From Acanthosoma haemorrhoidale (Eukaryota; Arthropoda; Insecta; Hemiptera; Acanthosomatidae), in contig OV884009.1 in the NCBI GenBank assembly GCA_930367205.1, positions 83,101,189 to 83,165,188 on the forward strand: 64,000 bases of DNA. The letters run 5' to 3'. The position numbers and the translations under genes are program-made. The notes beneath the pieces are model-generated. The model did not search any database. It had not been told where the DNA came from and was given only the letters and a program-made list of their open reading frames with translations. Shown one piece after another: positions 22,563 to 33,885 of this stretch. Each line of letters starts with the position of its first letter. Within the stretch, counting starts at the first letter, position 1.

Positions 22563-24731
22563 GGCCCGTTGTTAAGGCTACAATAAACAATAGGCAATTA
22601 TATAGATATTTTGAAATAAAAAATTGTAGGACAGTCCTTGGGTGTACCGAGTCATCTTTCCCACTTGGGCTGCAGGCCTGAAAGACGGAAAGGAGTAGAC
22701 AAACATTATAGAGAATGTTTACAGTAGATTTTGTTTGACCAAAATTTACATTAATGTCTTCTTCCATTAGGCTGGCACACACAGTGCACACTTACCAAAG
22801 GCACCAGTGAGTCAACAGGTTTCTTTTTGTCCACTTCTTTCCTTTCGGAAGGCTCACAAATATAACGACTCACAATAGGATGACTTGGAACCATTTTAGT
22901 GGAATCGATAAGTTTCCATTATCGGTCAAGTTACTGTTATAGTAAACAAGTTATGTTACTCTTTTGGTTGGTTATATAAATCGGACAAAGCAGGACCGTG
23001 GACTATTTCCCTATAAAGTGAAACACTTTAGAATCGGTGCTCAGGTCACCCAAGACAAGACTGCCACTGGCAACAGGTTATAAATATGTAAACTTTTAGA
23101 AATAATACATCTTGTCTATCCACAAAGTTATTTGATTTAGCAAAACGCTTCTGACTGCCCAACAGTCATTCTAACGATGGATCGTTAATTAGTTAACCAG
23201 TTAAATAGTCAAAAGGTTAAATAGTTAACACGTTACCATAATGAGTTTATAAAAAATAAAATCTGGCAACGTTCCTCTGATTATTACATGTATATTTTTT
23301 ATTAATCCTTATCACAGCCCTATGAAAACAAACGCCACAACAAGCTTGGTAATTAAAAAAGCAATATCTCTGCCAACTTAAAGAACCCAAATTAATTTTG
23401 AATCAAATCTCACATCCTTCAGTTGGAACCAATTATAAATAATTGTAAAAAGTAAAAATCGAGGAAATTTTAACGCACAGGTTTTATTTATAAATGTTTT
23501 TGTTTTTAGCTGAGGCTTAAGAGAGATCGTAAAGTATTTAAAATGGTGTTGATTTTTTTACAATTTATTCTCGACATCCACAAACATTCCATGTTTTTTT
23601 TTTTTTGGTGAGTTTGACGGTGTGGGTCGAACCTTGAAAATGTTATTCAAACAATTATTATTTGTCCAGAGAATTTTATTCTGTTTATAATGATTTAAGC
23701 ACTTTAACGGCATAGACCTGTATCGTCAGCCGTACCAGGTTGATACCATTGATAGGTGACCACCTTCACGGCCGTTTCCCTGAGACTTTGTTTATTTTGG
23801 CAAAACTCTGTTATTTTCAATGACTGTGTCAAAGCCGCAATTGTTGGAATGTAGTAATGTTTTGCATTGGGTGGATTTTTATCACATAGAAATAGATGAA
23901 TTTAATCTTTGTTGGCCTGTTCATAAGTTATCACTTGTTCTCATATTTTGAGCCTTCGTGGCTCCGGAAGTTCTAATACGACACTGGCATCTGTTTTCCG
24001 AAATTCTCCAAGACGCCTACTTGAAACATACTGAAATGTCCCTGCAGTGAACCCGGATGCTGTTGGTGCGAAAAAAGGAATCAAGACAGTTGCTGAAAAG
24101 GTGCTTAGAGTTGAGCAAAAGGAATGGACCGTCAGCAAAGAATAATGCTACTAATCCGTTTCTTTTATAGGAGCCCTCAAAGGAAACGATAAGGGCGTAG
24201 GGGGAAGATGTTTGATGTTATCTCATGTAAAGTAAGCGGGATGAGAGCCCTGCGCACAACAGGAGAACCGTCCCTTATCTCCAAACAGGGTCCTCTTACT
24301 CCAAACAGAAACAGGAGCTTCCTATGCTCACGACACATTCTCCTGTTACTAAGCCACTTTCTTATAGGCAAGTAACACTTGTATACAGTGTCCTATTTGC
24401 AGCTAGACTAGTGGCTTCCCTTGTGTGTCAACCAGTTGATCCATAGAGTACTAATCTCGCCAATAATTTTTATTATCTCGAAGATTGTAATGTTTATGCC
24501 TATTTTGTTTACATCGGTCCTGTATAACCGGACACGTCGAATAAGAAATATTTCTGAAAAGTAATGAATATCAACAGATAGACCCACGGACCGTAAGACT
24601 CACCTATACGTTTATTTTTATGCTGAATACAATTTTACTACATTTATTAATAACTAAATGATTGCCAAGCATGGAACGATCTGACTTTAAAACGTTCTTT
24701 GTATGTGTATGTAAATTGTATGTGAGTCATT
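22563..24731. other. intron 1, unassigned
   Basis: No gene recognised. At 23185-23240 there is a short tandem series of GTTAA-type units about 11 bp apart (AGTTAACCAGTTAAATAGTC and so on). Blocks of more balanced composition at 22650-23090 and 23940-24400 may be old transposon sequence; I cannot name it. Confidence 0.4.
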
Positions 24732-25155
24732 CGAACGTTAAAATCCTGTCAAGATTTTTACAAATTTAGTTTGAAAATACCAAGTATTATTTTTGACAAT
24801 TATTTATTAGTGTTAGAGAAAAGCACGCATCCCTCACTTGGTCGATACCATTCCTTCCTTTTCTAAGGCTTTTATTCCTTTTTTAAATATTTCAACTTAA
24901 AAACAACTTTATTATGAATTACAATCTGCCTTATTGGGCTATAAGTAATTGTGATAAATGATCTTATTCATACCAATTTACAATTTTCATTCACTCGCTC
25001 ATTCGTACTATATATACAAACAGCCCAGAGGCCCCCCAAGTCCACATGGTTGTCACCTCCCTCGTGTGCGAAGGAGGAAGCGGAGTCTTGGGAAGTCCCC
25101 CACGCTCCATCGTCAGCCGCGTCACTGGATAAGAGCTAGCGAAGGCTGACCAGGA
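24732..25155 (-). mobile_element. LINE family J tail plus shared flank, copy left of exon 2
   Basis: The part 24905-25155 is the family J 3' UTR on the minus strand, 5'-truncated near 25150. The 173 bp beyond its 3' end (24732-24904) is not part of other family J copies, yet recurs identically placed at 26082-26254. The two repeats sit at a constant 1350-bp offset, in the same orientation, on either side of dmrt99B exon 2. This points to a duplicated segment or 3' transduction from one source copy. Confidence 0.75.
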
Positions 25156-25755
25156 GTAAAATATTTCAATAAAAATAAAATAAGAATAGGCTATATTAGA
25201 TATTTAGACTAGGTTAGGTTCCAGAGCTGTCATTCGAGGACTTGAGGAGCTTACGAAACGGGCCTTACTTTATTCACTTTTTGTTTTAAATCGTAGGACC
25301 CTACATTATATTCATAATATACGTTTAAAATTTTAGTTCAATTGAATAATTTTTACGACCACTATGATAGAACGTGATACGCAAACTTTGGTAATGTTCA
25401 TTAACATTTCCTTTGGCAGCCACTTTCGCTAACATGATTTTTAATGTTTTATTTTAATATTCTTACCATGTTAATATTTTTATTGTTTCCCATTACTAAA
25501 AAGGTACCAAAACCTTCTTCCATATGTGTCGGTAAAATACAGAAATCCCAAGCTTAAATGTTTTTAGTCCGATGGTCATAGTATTTTTTAGAGGCTCTGA
25601 AAACAATTCACAATTATACTTTCCAGAGAAGCCCCACTAACACAATTTTAGTAGTTTTTATTTTCTAACATTTTACGATATTGAATTTTTAATTGCCTAG
25701 TAGCGCTGGAAAGTGTAGCATGAGAGTGATTACATGAGTGCATATGTTGTTTCAG

Positions 25756-25871
25756 TGCCAGAGCCAGCATTTGTAGCAGTAGCTTCCGGCGGTGGAGGGA
25801 AGAGGGCCAGACTCTCTGAAGAAGAATCTGCAGAAGAAAGTGTCAACCCTCAGCCTACCATTCCTCCCAAG
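25756..25871 (+). CDS. dmrt99B: dmrt99B exon 2: linker with basic patch
   Basis: Internal exon of 116 nt coding for residues 114-152. The acceptor is TTGTTTCAG at 25747-25755 and the donor is GTACCT at 25872. The single base carried over from exon 1 plus TG completes a valine codon (V114), after which the frame reads PEPAFVAVASGGGGKRARLS. Then comes an acidic EEESAEES run and NPQPTIPPK. The KRAR stretch is a possible nuclear-localisation patch. The exon ends in phase 0, as exon 3 requires. The surrounding intron is AT-rich, so this open, GC-balanced stretch stands out. The exon is supported by phase, splice sites and composition; I do not recall a named domain here. Confidence 0.85.
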
Positions 25872-26081
25872 GTACCTTTCAATCAGCACATTAATACTTC
25901 ATCGTCAATATCAATCTAGTCGTCGAGACTTTTAATTTTATACGCTATAATATAATAGAAAAATATTTAAATAATTCATTTTCAAAGACTATTCTTCATT
26001 TTTCATAAAGTTGATTTGATTTTTAACGTTTCTGGGGCATCAAGTAACATTGATGCAAAATATCATGTTACTGCATGAAAA

Positions 26082-26450
26082 CGAACGTTGAAATCCTGTC
26101 AAGATTTTTACAAATTTACTTTGAAAATACCAAGTATTATTTTTGACAATTATTTATTAGTGTTAGAGAAAAGCATGCATCCCCCACTTGGTCGATACCA
26201 TTCCTTCCTTTTCTAAGACTTTTATTCTTTTTTTAAATATTTCAACTTAAAAACAACTTTATTATGAATTACAATCTGCCTTATTGGGCTATAAGTAATT
26301 GTGATAAACGTTCTCATTCATGCCATATTTACAATCTGCATTCACTCGCTCATTCATACAGTATTTACAAACAGCCCAGAGGCCTCCCAAATCCACATGG
26401 CTGTCACCTCCCTCTCATGCGAAAGAGGAAGTGGAGTCTTGGGAAGCCCC
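26082..26450 (-). mobile_element. LINE family J tail plus shared flank, copy right of exon 2
   Basis: Direct repeat partner of 24732-25155, differing by scattered substitutions and one or two single-base indels. The LINE part (26255-26449) ends abruptly at a CCCCCC next to ATATATATG and a T-rich stretch, an earlier 5' truncation point than in the left copy. Confidence 0.75.
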
Positions 26451-27535
26451 CCAAATATATATATGTTTTTTTTGTTTTTTTTTTAAATAAATTTTCAGGT
26501 TATCGCTTTTAAAATATCTATAATATAATCAGCTTTGGATACGTCGTGCAACTGTTGCAGTGTACCATGTCAAATATTGTACATCGAAACTTATTTAGGG
26601 TTCCTTGATGTTAGCTGTAATTGGTATGACCAACCTCCAGTTAGGCGCTGTTTAAGTTAATATGGGCTTTACTAACAAATTGTAAACGCGTAATTTAGTC
26701 TGGGTATTAAGCTTAGAATTTCTAATGGTAATGAGAAGTGCATAGATATGGCTGATTTTCCTGTTGCGCATATTTGGTTTATACATGGCGAGAATATTTT
26801 AAAATATCTGGTATGTAATCAGCTTTGGTTACTTTTTAGAGACTCCTAAAGACCTGGACAGACAGACCAACTCATGTCTCGTGGCACCAATGAATGGTGG
26901 GCATCTTGGGCCGTTGCCTGGGGCTTTGGGGGCATTGCTGGTCTCCGAGGTATTGGGAGGATTTACACTTTTCCATGGATATGAAAGTATGCATTGCTGG
27001 AAAGTCATGTGATTTACATGGTTTTTAACTATCCTCCGATGATACCTCAATTCATACAAAACTGTCTATAGCCTCCCCCTGACATATGGGTCTGGGGTGT
27101 CTTCTGGGGTGTAGACCCCATCCGGTTCCGTAGAGTCTGGGCTCTACTCTCGTTCTTAGGCTCCTATCGGCGGGTTCCCTAAATGATATTGGATATACAA
27201 ACAACAGCATTGATGACCTGACGGTTTCACGCCAAAATAACTACCAAATAACAAACTAACATTTCATATCGAATTTCTATAATCGTTGCAGAACATTCGG
27301 AAAGGGAAAAATGACTGCACCTGAACCAACGTAAATTTTCTTTAGGTTTTTATACAATGTGAACGAATACTTACAGGCACAGTTTTAAAGAATACGCTCG
27401 AACGATTCCCTTGGTGCTTTTTATAATAAATACGTAATAGTTCGACCTCTGAGGAAGGGATAAAAAGTTTTGCAAGTGCACACTACAATAGACGATTTTT
27501 AAAATACTTTTAGAGAGGGATCCCATCGGGAGAAA
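26451..27535. other. intron 2, unassigned
   Basis: No gene recognised. The stretch 26860-27180 is more GC-rich (for example GGGGCTTTGGGGGCATTGC) and may be old repeat. The rest is AT-rich. Confidence 0.4.
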
Positions 27536-27539
27536 GAAA

Positions 27540-27740
27540 TGGGGGAACGTTTATAAAAATATGAGGTACTTGAAAGACATAATGGACTAGACAGAGGGCA
27601 CAATATCAATGGGAGAACGGAGGGTGAATGGGGCTCATTGAGACAGATGAAGGAACAAGCGGACCGAGCTATCGTTTAGAATAGCCAGGCTCACCATCAC
27701 CCACCTCACATCTTTCCATTGTCATTGGTCGGCTCAATGG
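27540..27740. promoter_or_regulatory. candidate intronic regulatory island
   Basis: A non-coding stretch of balanced composition in intron 2, with two facing ATTG-type cores in CCATTGTCATTGGTC (27716-27730). These are SOX-like (ATTGT) and CCAAT-like (reverse ATTGG). I see no transposon similarity. Function is inference only. Confidence 0.25.
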
Positions 27741-28184
27741 ACCTTTGGAAATTTTTATAAATCCACCCGCCGCCTTCTTTTTATTTCACGATTTTATATA
27801 GTTTTTATCACCCGGCCGCAAAATTTCGTCTGTTTCTACGTACAACGTAAGGTTTCATGTTCGTCACAAAACATATCACACATAAATGGAAGCAAGGATC
27901 AATTATGTAGTAAATTGTATGGAGGGATGGGTTAACGTTTTAAAGGAGTAAAACCAATTGGTCTTCAACGCCTTGTGGTCTTGGTATACGTAGTCTAGCT
28001 GAGTACACCAGCGCTTAATCGAATACCGGGCCTCCACAGAACTGGCCGAAATCCCGAGGGACATGCCAGGTTCAGATTTGTTACTCTTGAGGCACGGAAG
28101 CAGGGTGGAAGACGTAGATACAGAAGCATGGAAAAAGTTATAATGCTCCTGGCTTCACAAAAAGTTGTGTTGTTTTAACGTATA

Positions 28185-28530
28185 CTAGTTTGTTACAAAA
28201 GTCCTTGGACATGAAAACATTGCTGACTAAAAATAACAAAATTAAATCCTTATTCGATACTTTTGTTTGCGTTTTCCAACATTTCGGTTGCCTCAGAGCC
28301 TTGTGAGCTACTTGAATAAAGAAGCAGATAGTTAATGCGGTTAAGCAATCCAAATTTCAGGATGAGAGGTGTCTAGTGATGAACTCACACCAGCACCTCA
28401 CCAACTATATTAAGAAACCTTCGGTCGGCCCACTTCGTCATGGATTCATTTATTACTTTTATTTATTCAATTATGTACCCTAGCTGTCATTGTGTTTCAA
28501 AAATAGATCTTGCACCAAAAATCTCAGGTA
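28185..28530 (+). mobile_element. interspersed repeat B, copy 2 (inverted relative to 11 kb)
   Basis: The part 28288-28530 is the reverse complement of 11403-11645 at high similarity over about 240 bp. The left end CTAGTTTGTTACAAAAGTCC at 28185 resembles the 11099 terminus (CTAGGTTGTCACATAAGTTC). The element may therefore have such ends on both sides, with each copy keeping only one. A third partial copy of the core (ACTTCTTTATTCAAGTAGCT) lies at 43069-43090. Confidence 0.55.
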
Positions 28531-28592
28531 GGGCTTCCTTTAACACTAAGAATGTAGAGGTAGAGGGATAAGAAAACTTCATTTACAATTCG

Positions 28593-28781
28593 ACTTGTTA
28601 CAGAATTACATTTTTACATTTTCCGATAGCCTTACCCTTCCCATAGTACTGACTATTACATAATGATGTATATATATACAACGGATCATTGCAAACATCA
28701 CATAAGAAAACTGGCGTGAGCAACTTAAATGTCTTCTCATAGTCATAAGAGAAGCAATTCTCGGTCTTGAGCTAAAAATTG
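28593..28781 (+). repeat. recent tandem duplication, copy 1
   Basis: A 189-bp unit starting ACTTGTTACAGAATTACATT is repeated at 28843-29025, identical as far as I can see except for a 6-bp deletion (TCATAA) in copy 2. The copies start 250 bp apart, with 61 bp of different sequence between them. The near identity implies a recent event or an assembly artefact. Confidence 0.9.
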
Positions 28782-28842
28782 TTAAGTCCGGAGTCACTAA
28801 GTTACATATGAGTTCACTACTCAAAAATAGACCCTCAAAGTA

Positions 28843-29025
28843 ACTTGTTACAGAATTACATTTTTACATTTTCCGATAGCCTTACCCTTCCCATAGTACT
28901 GACTATTACATAATGATGTATATATATACAACGGATCATTGCAAACATCACATAAGAAAACTGGCGTGAGCAACTTAAATGTCTTCTCATAGGAGAAGCA
29001 ATTCTCGGTCTTGAGCTAAAAATTG
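28843..29025 (+). repeat. recent tandem duplication, copy 2
   Basis: A 183-bp second copy. Similarity ends at GCTAAAAATTG in both copies. It lies in intron 2 of dmrt99B. Confidence 0.9.
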
Positions 29026-30234
29026 AAGGGAACTGACGACTTGCATTACATTCTCTTTACTTGATCTGTATACAGAAGGGCAAGAAGAACACGTCTGTGT
29101 TTTAACAGGAATATAATAACTATCCATAAACCTATTAATTTTATTCATATTAAAAACATATTTTTAATATTTTAATATGATGGATAATAAATTGTATAAA
29201 TAAAAGTAAATATCGTAAATAAAATTTATAAATTAAATATCCAACATGATGACGATATAATGTATACATGGTGAGATAAGCGAATTAATAAAATAATATG
29301 TGCCATTAAATCCTACAAACCTAAGACAGTTCGACTTACCTTAACCAGACTTAACTTCATAGATTTACAAAGAAAAAACGGAAAAAAGTCGTGGAGAGTT
29401 ATTACTTACCCATTGAAATACCAAGAAGAATCTCAGGTAAGCAACGAGGATAATTGTGGTTACGTCCTTTAGCACGAGTATAATTGACATAGGTTTCTAA
29501 CCAAATGGAATTCAGAAATTAAACCTGTGTGTAAGGAATTCAAGGATTCTAAGGAAACCTCACCAAAAAAAATAACTACTAACTAAAAACCAACGCAGCC
29601 AATACGGGTCAGGCTGGACATAAGTGGGGGGGAGGGGGCTTCCCTTTATCCGGCCAATTGGAATTGATCGCTAAAGCTAAATTGGGAGGAAACTATGGGC
29701 GTTCATATATAACACCAGATAACATAATTTGCTGAAAAGAAAATTTGGTGTAACACGAATCACTGGCCTAAATAGCAGGCGAACAGAGAAAAGAGAGACA
29801 CACTCTCTCTCTCGTTCTGTATATTTTTTTTTGCTCTCTCTTCTCTAGTCTAATCAATCTTCTGTGGCCTTTTATTTCTGACTATCATTAACATGGCCGC
29901 TATTTGGTTTTCGAGTCGTGTACCAGTCTTCGATGAAGTGTCCTTTCTTAGTCTGGAACTCAGGGGATCAACTTATAATCCTTGCCAAGAAAATTTCACC
30001 CAAATACTGCATAAGTTTACATCGACAAACTGTATTTGTATGAGCTCAATTATTGACCATTAACTGCAGTTTGCCTTATTCATTGTTTATTAGTCAATCA
30101 TTATAAGTAAAACATTTGAAATATTCCTTTAAAGTTACGGATGTTTGCTAGAGCTAAATTAAACTGACATACGTTTACTGACTCCCAAGTTGTTGCCTTT
30201 ACGTTGCTGATATTGGAGGCATGTTGGGTTGCAG
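29026..30234. other. end of intron 2, unassigned
   Basis: AT-rich to mixed DNA. A (TC)n-like tract lies at 29793-29848, interrupted by T runs. The intron ends with a TTGGGTTGCAG acceptor (30224-30234) for exon 3. No other feature supported. Confidence 0.45.
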
Positions 30235-30441
30235 GATGAGAGCAGCGATAGCGACGCCGACTCGGGCCCAGAAAACCTGTCACTCCGCAAACCCGACTCT
30301 CCACCACCAGTCTCACCACAGGTACACCACAGGTCTCCAGTGGATGTGCTCCTCAGGGTCTTCCCCAGCAGGCAGCGCTCTGACATTGAGGCTGCTCTTC
30401 ACCGAGCCAAGGGGGACGTTCTGCAGGCCATCGAGATCATG
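30235..30441 (+). CDS. dmrt99B: dmrt99B exon 3: acidic stretch and DMA domain
   Basis: Internal exon of 207 nt coding for residues 153-221 in phase 0. It opens with DESSDSDADSGPENLSLRKP, an acidic serine stretch. It then carries the DMA domain at residues about 186-221 (SPVDVLLRVFPSRQRSDIEA and HRAKGDVLQAIEIM). DMA is a small ubiquitin-associated-like helical domain found only in the DMRTA/dmrt99B and dmrt93B classes of DM proteins, probably for protein-protein contact. It settles the class together with the exon 1 DM domain. The acceptor is GTTGCAG and the donor GTATGT at 30442. Reading on into the intron quickly reaches a stop. Confidence 0.93.
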
Positions 30442-31922
30442 GTATGTTACATTTTCAATACTAAAAACATCTATTAAACGTTAAAATACTTTAATTTAAG
30501 CATGGTGTTCTAAAGCGATAATGATCGATGTGGGAGGCTGACTTGGGAAAGGAAATTGGCCAAGTAGAAACACCTGCCAACCAGTCAACCGGAACGACCC
30601 CCTACTAACGAAAGCATGCTGGGGCAGGGGAGTAATCCTGCCTCATCCAGACATGCGCACGGGAGTGATCACTACCACATGGGAACACTCAGGTTCCTTT
30701 CTATAACAGCATTTATTGATAAATATATGAAAAAAAATCCATGGCGTCACACCTAATGAAGATATAGTCCTGACTGAATGATACACCTGTAGTTGCTAGG
30801 TGAAGCTAGTGTGATCAGCATTAGGCGTTATCTCTCAATCTGAACTTGGGTTTTCCTAATAGGGTCGGCAATTTTTTTTTAGTCTAGTAGTTACTCATTT
30901 ATCTTTACGAAGCTGAGTTGACCCCGACCATACCCGTGCAACGAGGAAAAAAATCTTAAGGCGAGCTTAGGCAGGAGGAGTCTTCGCAGTTAGGAGTCAA
31001 AAAATATGGTAATCTCTTGACTACGGATACGGTAAAGATTGATATATAAATATTGTATAATTTTATTATACTTAAATAATATATTCTAATATACTATCAA
31101 TGCCATATCATTACGAAAATATAATCAAACACATTCAATTAAGACATACAGTAGTTTCATGACACGGCATTACCGTGAAGCTGTTATTGCCACAATCATA
31201 GTCAGGAGCGCAACCCACCATTTTAGAGAAAAGTTGAAATTATGATCCTTCTGTGAAATTGTATTCGAAACATTGCGAGCATTCTTTAGTCAACATTTAT
31301 GTATTTATTCTACCAGTGAAACGCACACATCTCCCATGTAGCTGTTCCAATCAATAACGGTTTAGGAACAAATGACATGCTGACGTTGACACCACCGAAT
31401 GGAGGTCATCCCATCGCTCCAGCGAAAAGTGAAACCGACAACCATGGTTTGTTGAATCACAAAACCAGGCAACTACTCGCATCACTACTGTCCAACTAAT
31501 GTAACAGGCTAGTTGCAGCGTTTCTGGATCCCTAGTTTCATTTGATCCATTCATGATTATTGATTAATTTAACAATTTTACTTCTATTTAATTTTGTATC
31601 TTTATAGATAGACAGCACTATGATTTCTTTTTATTATTATACAAGTGTTAAAAACCATCAACAAAATATTCACTCCTCCTACTTTTTAAATAGGATCACC
31701 CAAATCAGATAAAGTTTTTTTCCTGTTCTATTCTATTTTAGGGTTATAAAAGGGTTATAATTTTCGGAGATGGAACGAGGGATCGAATAGTGTCCCAACT
31801 GAGGAATATTGAACCCCCCTCTGCCCGAATATAATATATATGTATGTATTTAGCATTATTGGTGAGAACTTGATGAAGAAGAGATGTGACAAGGTGAAAA
31901 CTTTAGCTGGTGTGTGTTGCAG
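30442..31922. other. dmrt99B intron 3
   Basis: A phase-0 intron of 1481 bp. The stretch 30530-31000 is mixed-composition repeat-like DNA (for example GACCCCGACCATACCCG). The rest is AT-rich. It ends with TGTGTGTTGCAG. Confidence 0.6.
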
Positions 31923-32129
31923 GTGTGCACCGAGGAGCCGCGCTCGGCCTTCTCTCCGCTCAGCCTCATCAACCGGAGTCGACGGTTCTTGACTGCCCCA
32001 TACGGCGGGACCGGATATCTGCCAACGGTGATCCGCCCTCCACCGGAACTGCTACACCACCCATTGTACCCTCCGGCTCCATCCCCAGGATCCGCCACCG
32101 GCTCCGACAGGACATCCTACTCCGAATGA
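31923..32129 (+). CDS. dmrt99B: dmrt99B terminal exon
   Basis: Last coding exon of 207 nt, residues 222-289 plus TGA at 32127-32129. It joins exon 3 in phase 0 to read IEIM|VCTEEPRSAFSPLSL. The AFSPL block just after the DMA domain is a conserved feature of DMRTA-type proteins. The remainder is tyrosine/proline-rich (YGGTGYLPTVIRPP, HHPLYPPAPSP) and ends in a polar SATGSDRTSYSE. The full model is 289 residues, on the short side for the family (I recall the fly protein being clearly longer). A further alternative 3' exon cannot be excluded, but the stop sits in good context and is followed by AT-rich UTR-like sequence. Confidence 0.88.
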   Translation: MCTEEPRSAFSPLSLINRSRRFLTAPYGGTGYLPTVIRPPPELLHHPLYPPAPSPGSATGSDRTSYSE

Positions 32130-33885
32130 CTTCCTCTATATTCCAACCAACCGCCGTTCTAAATTTTTAATTTTTCAGTGCATTTTTTAGACGTGGTACT
32201 TCAAACCACCTGATTTCATCACTACTAATGTAAACGTTTCTGTGGTTAGTTCAAAATGTGTAGGCATTGCGCTTTTATTTGGGTATTTGTTCCCAAGCGA
32301 TAATGATCACTCTAATGCGCAGGCCTGAACTGGAAAGCCTTCGCCCTCCTCATGTGGGGAGGCCGCAGGCGAAGAGGCCGGCTTTGAATATGTGGAGCGG
32401 GTACGATCGTCAGCCTCCCTTCAACTCATGTTCCTCACACAAAGATCACTTTCGCTTGGGAACATATACCCACAGTACAATGACACATAAAATAGTATCA
32501 TAGGATTTGATTATGGACATTCTTGTAATGTAAGCATTCACTTATGAAATGTAATTCTGTATATTTGAACCAGAAATATCGTTTTGTACAACAATTGTCC
32601 AAAATGATAGAATTTCCGGAAATGATAGATATGGACTGAGTTTCAAAAACGGAAATAAATATACTAATACTGTGCCTACGTCTATTCGTATAGTAATTTT
32701 AAAAACTGCGACTTCAATTCTGAATTCAATGCAATTATTAGCAAATTTGAGTGTAAACTTTCAATGTGCTATCAATAATTATCATATTTGAGTTCCTTAA
32801 TATAAGCCAATGTATATATTTTCATGCGCATTATTATATTATTTGAATTGAAACACCTTAGAACGAAACAATTTATTTGACGAGCTAATTTAATTTGATC
32901 AATGTTATTTGATTTAATATAACCAATTATTGCTATAATAGCTATTCTAATAGATAACCAAAACAATATTTTTGATCCTTCGAGTATCTATTTATCATAA
33001 ATATTATTGATGTGAAAATAGGCGGAAGTCATACCTTCTGATTTAACTTTTTTGTGGTAAAACTATTTAGATGCTAACTATATAAAACTATATGAAATGA
33101 ATAAATATTGTGCTCTTATAATTGTTTCTATAGTTTGAATAATCCGAATTATTTATTCATTTTGTATAAAATGGCAATGCTGCTTCATCACTTTAAAAGC
33201 ACAGAGATTATACATCTTAAGTATCATCACACTGCATACCCACACTTACATGGTAGTTCAAATTATCATATTACACAATAAAATGTATCTATTTGTTCTT
33301 TTTATGAAGTTATAAAGGCGAATTCCTAAAAAAATGTTATGTATAAAGGTTGGGATATATGAAACGATTTGTCATTATTTTTAACGATAACAATGTAAAA
33401 TACTATTATAAGAATTATAATGTAATTGTAAATATTTAAATATATATAAATATATATACATATATACACACACACATATATACATATAAATATAATAAAG
33501 GTTTAAAAAAACTAAATCTATGGGAATAAAATTAATAAGATTTAATTAGTTATAAAAATAACTTGTATATTATTTAGAAAATAATAAATAATTTAATGGT
33601 AAATGGATGGATGATAATATTTTATATGTGTCTATGACATGTACTATATATAGTCTTTTTCGGCAGAAGCATTCAGTAAGATTTTCTGCTAACATTAACA
33701 GTTTACAATAATAGAATAACATAATAAATCATTATAAATATTAAAATATTCCAACATTTTACAAACGAACGTTTCTGACGATTTAGACTAGCATTTATAT
33801 AGGCTGTAATTTATCTGTAAATCGTAGTATTCGCTTTCAACGTAGTGTAATTATGTAAAATATTATAAAACAGAAATAAAACATA
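32130..33885 (+). other. dmrt99B: probable dmrt99B 3' UTR with several poly-A signals
   Basis: AATAAA hexamers occur at 32654, 33100, 33277, 33494 and 33875. The one at 33100 is followed within 30 nt by a T/G-rich stretch (TTGTGCTC, TTGTTTC), so it is a good candidate cleavage site. The block 32310-32430 is GC-rich and does not look like the rest; it may be an old repeat. The true 3' end cannot be fixed from sequence alone. Confidence 0.5.
33438..33495. repeat. AT/AC microsatellite
   Basis: Alternating TA and CA tract (TATATATACATATATACACA and so on) of about 58 bp within the probable 3' UTR. Confidence 0.85.

Noticed and set aside
32310..32430. GC-rich block after the stop codon as a further dmrt99B exon
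   Set aside because: The TGA at 32127 precedes it in the same exon, and no acceptor and open frame of matching phase gives a DMRTA-like sequence.
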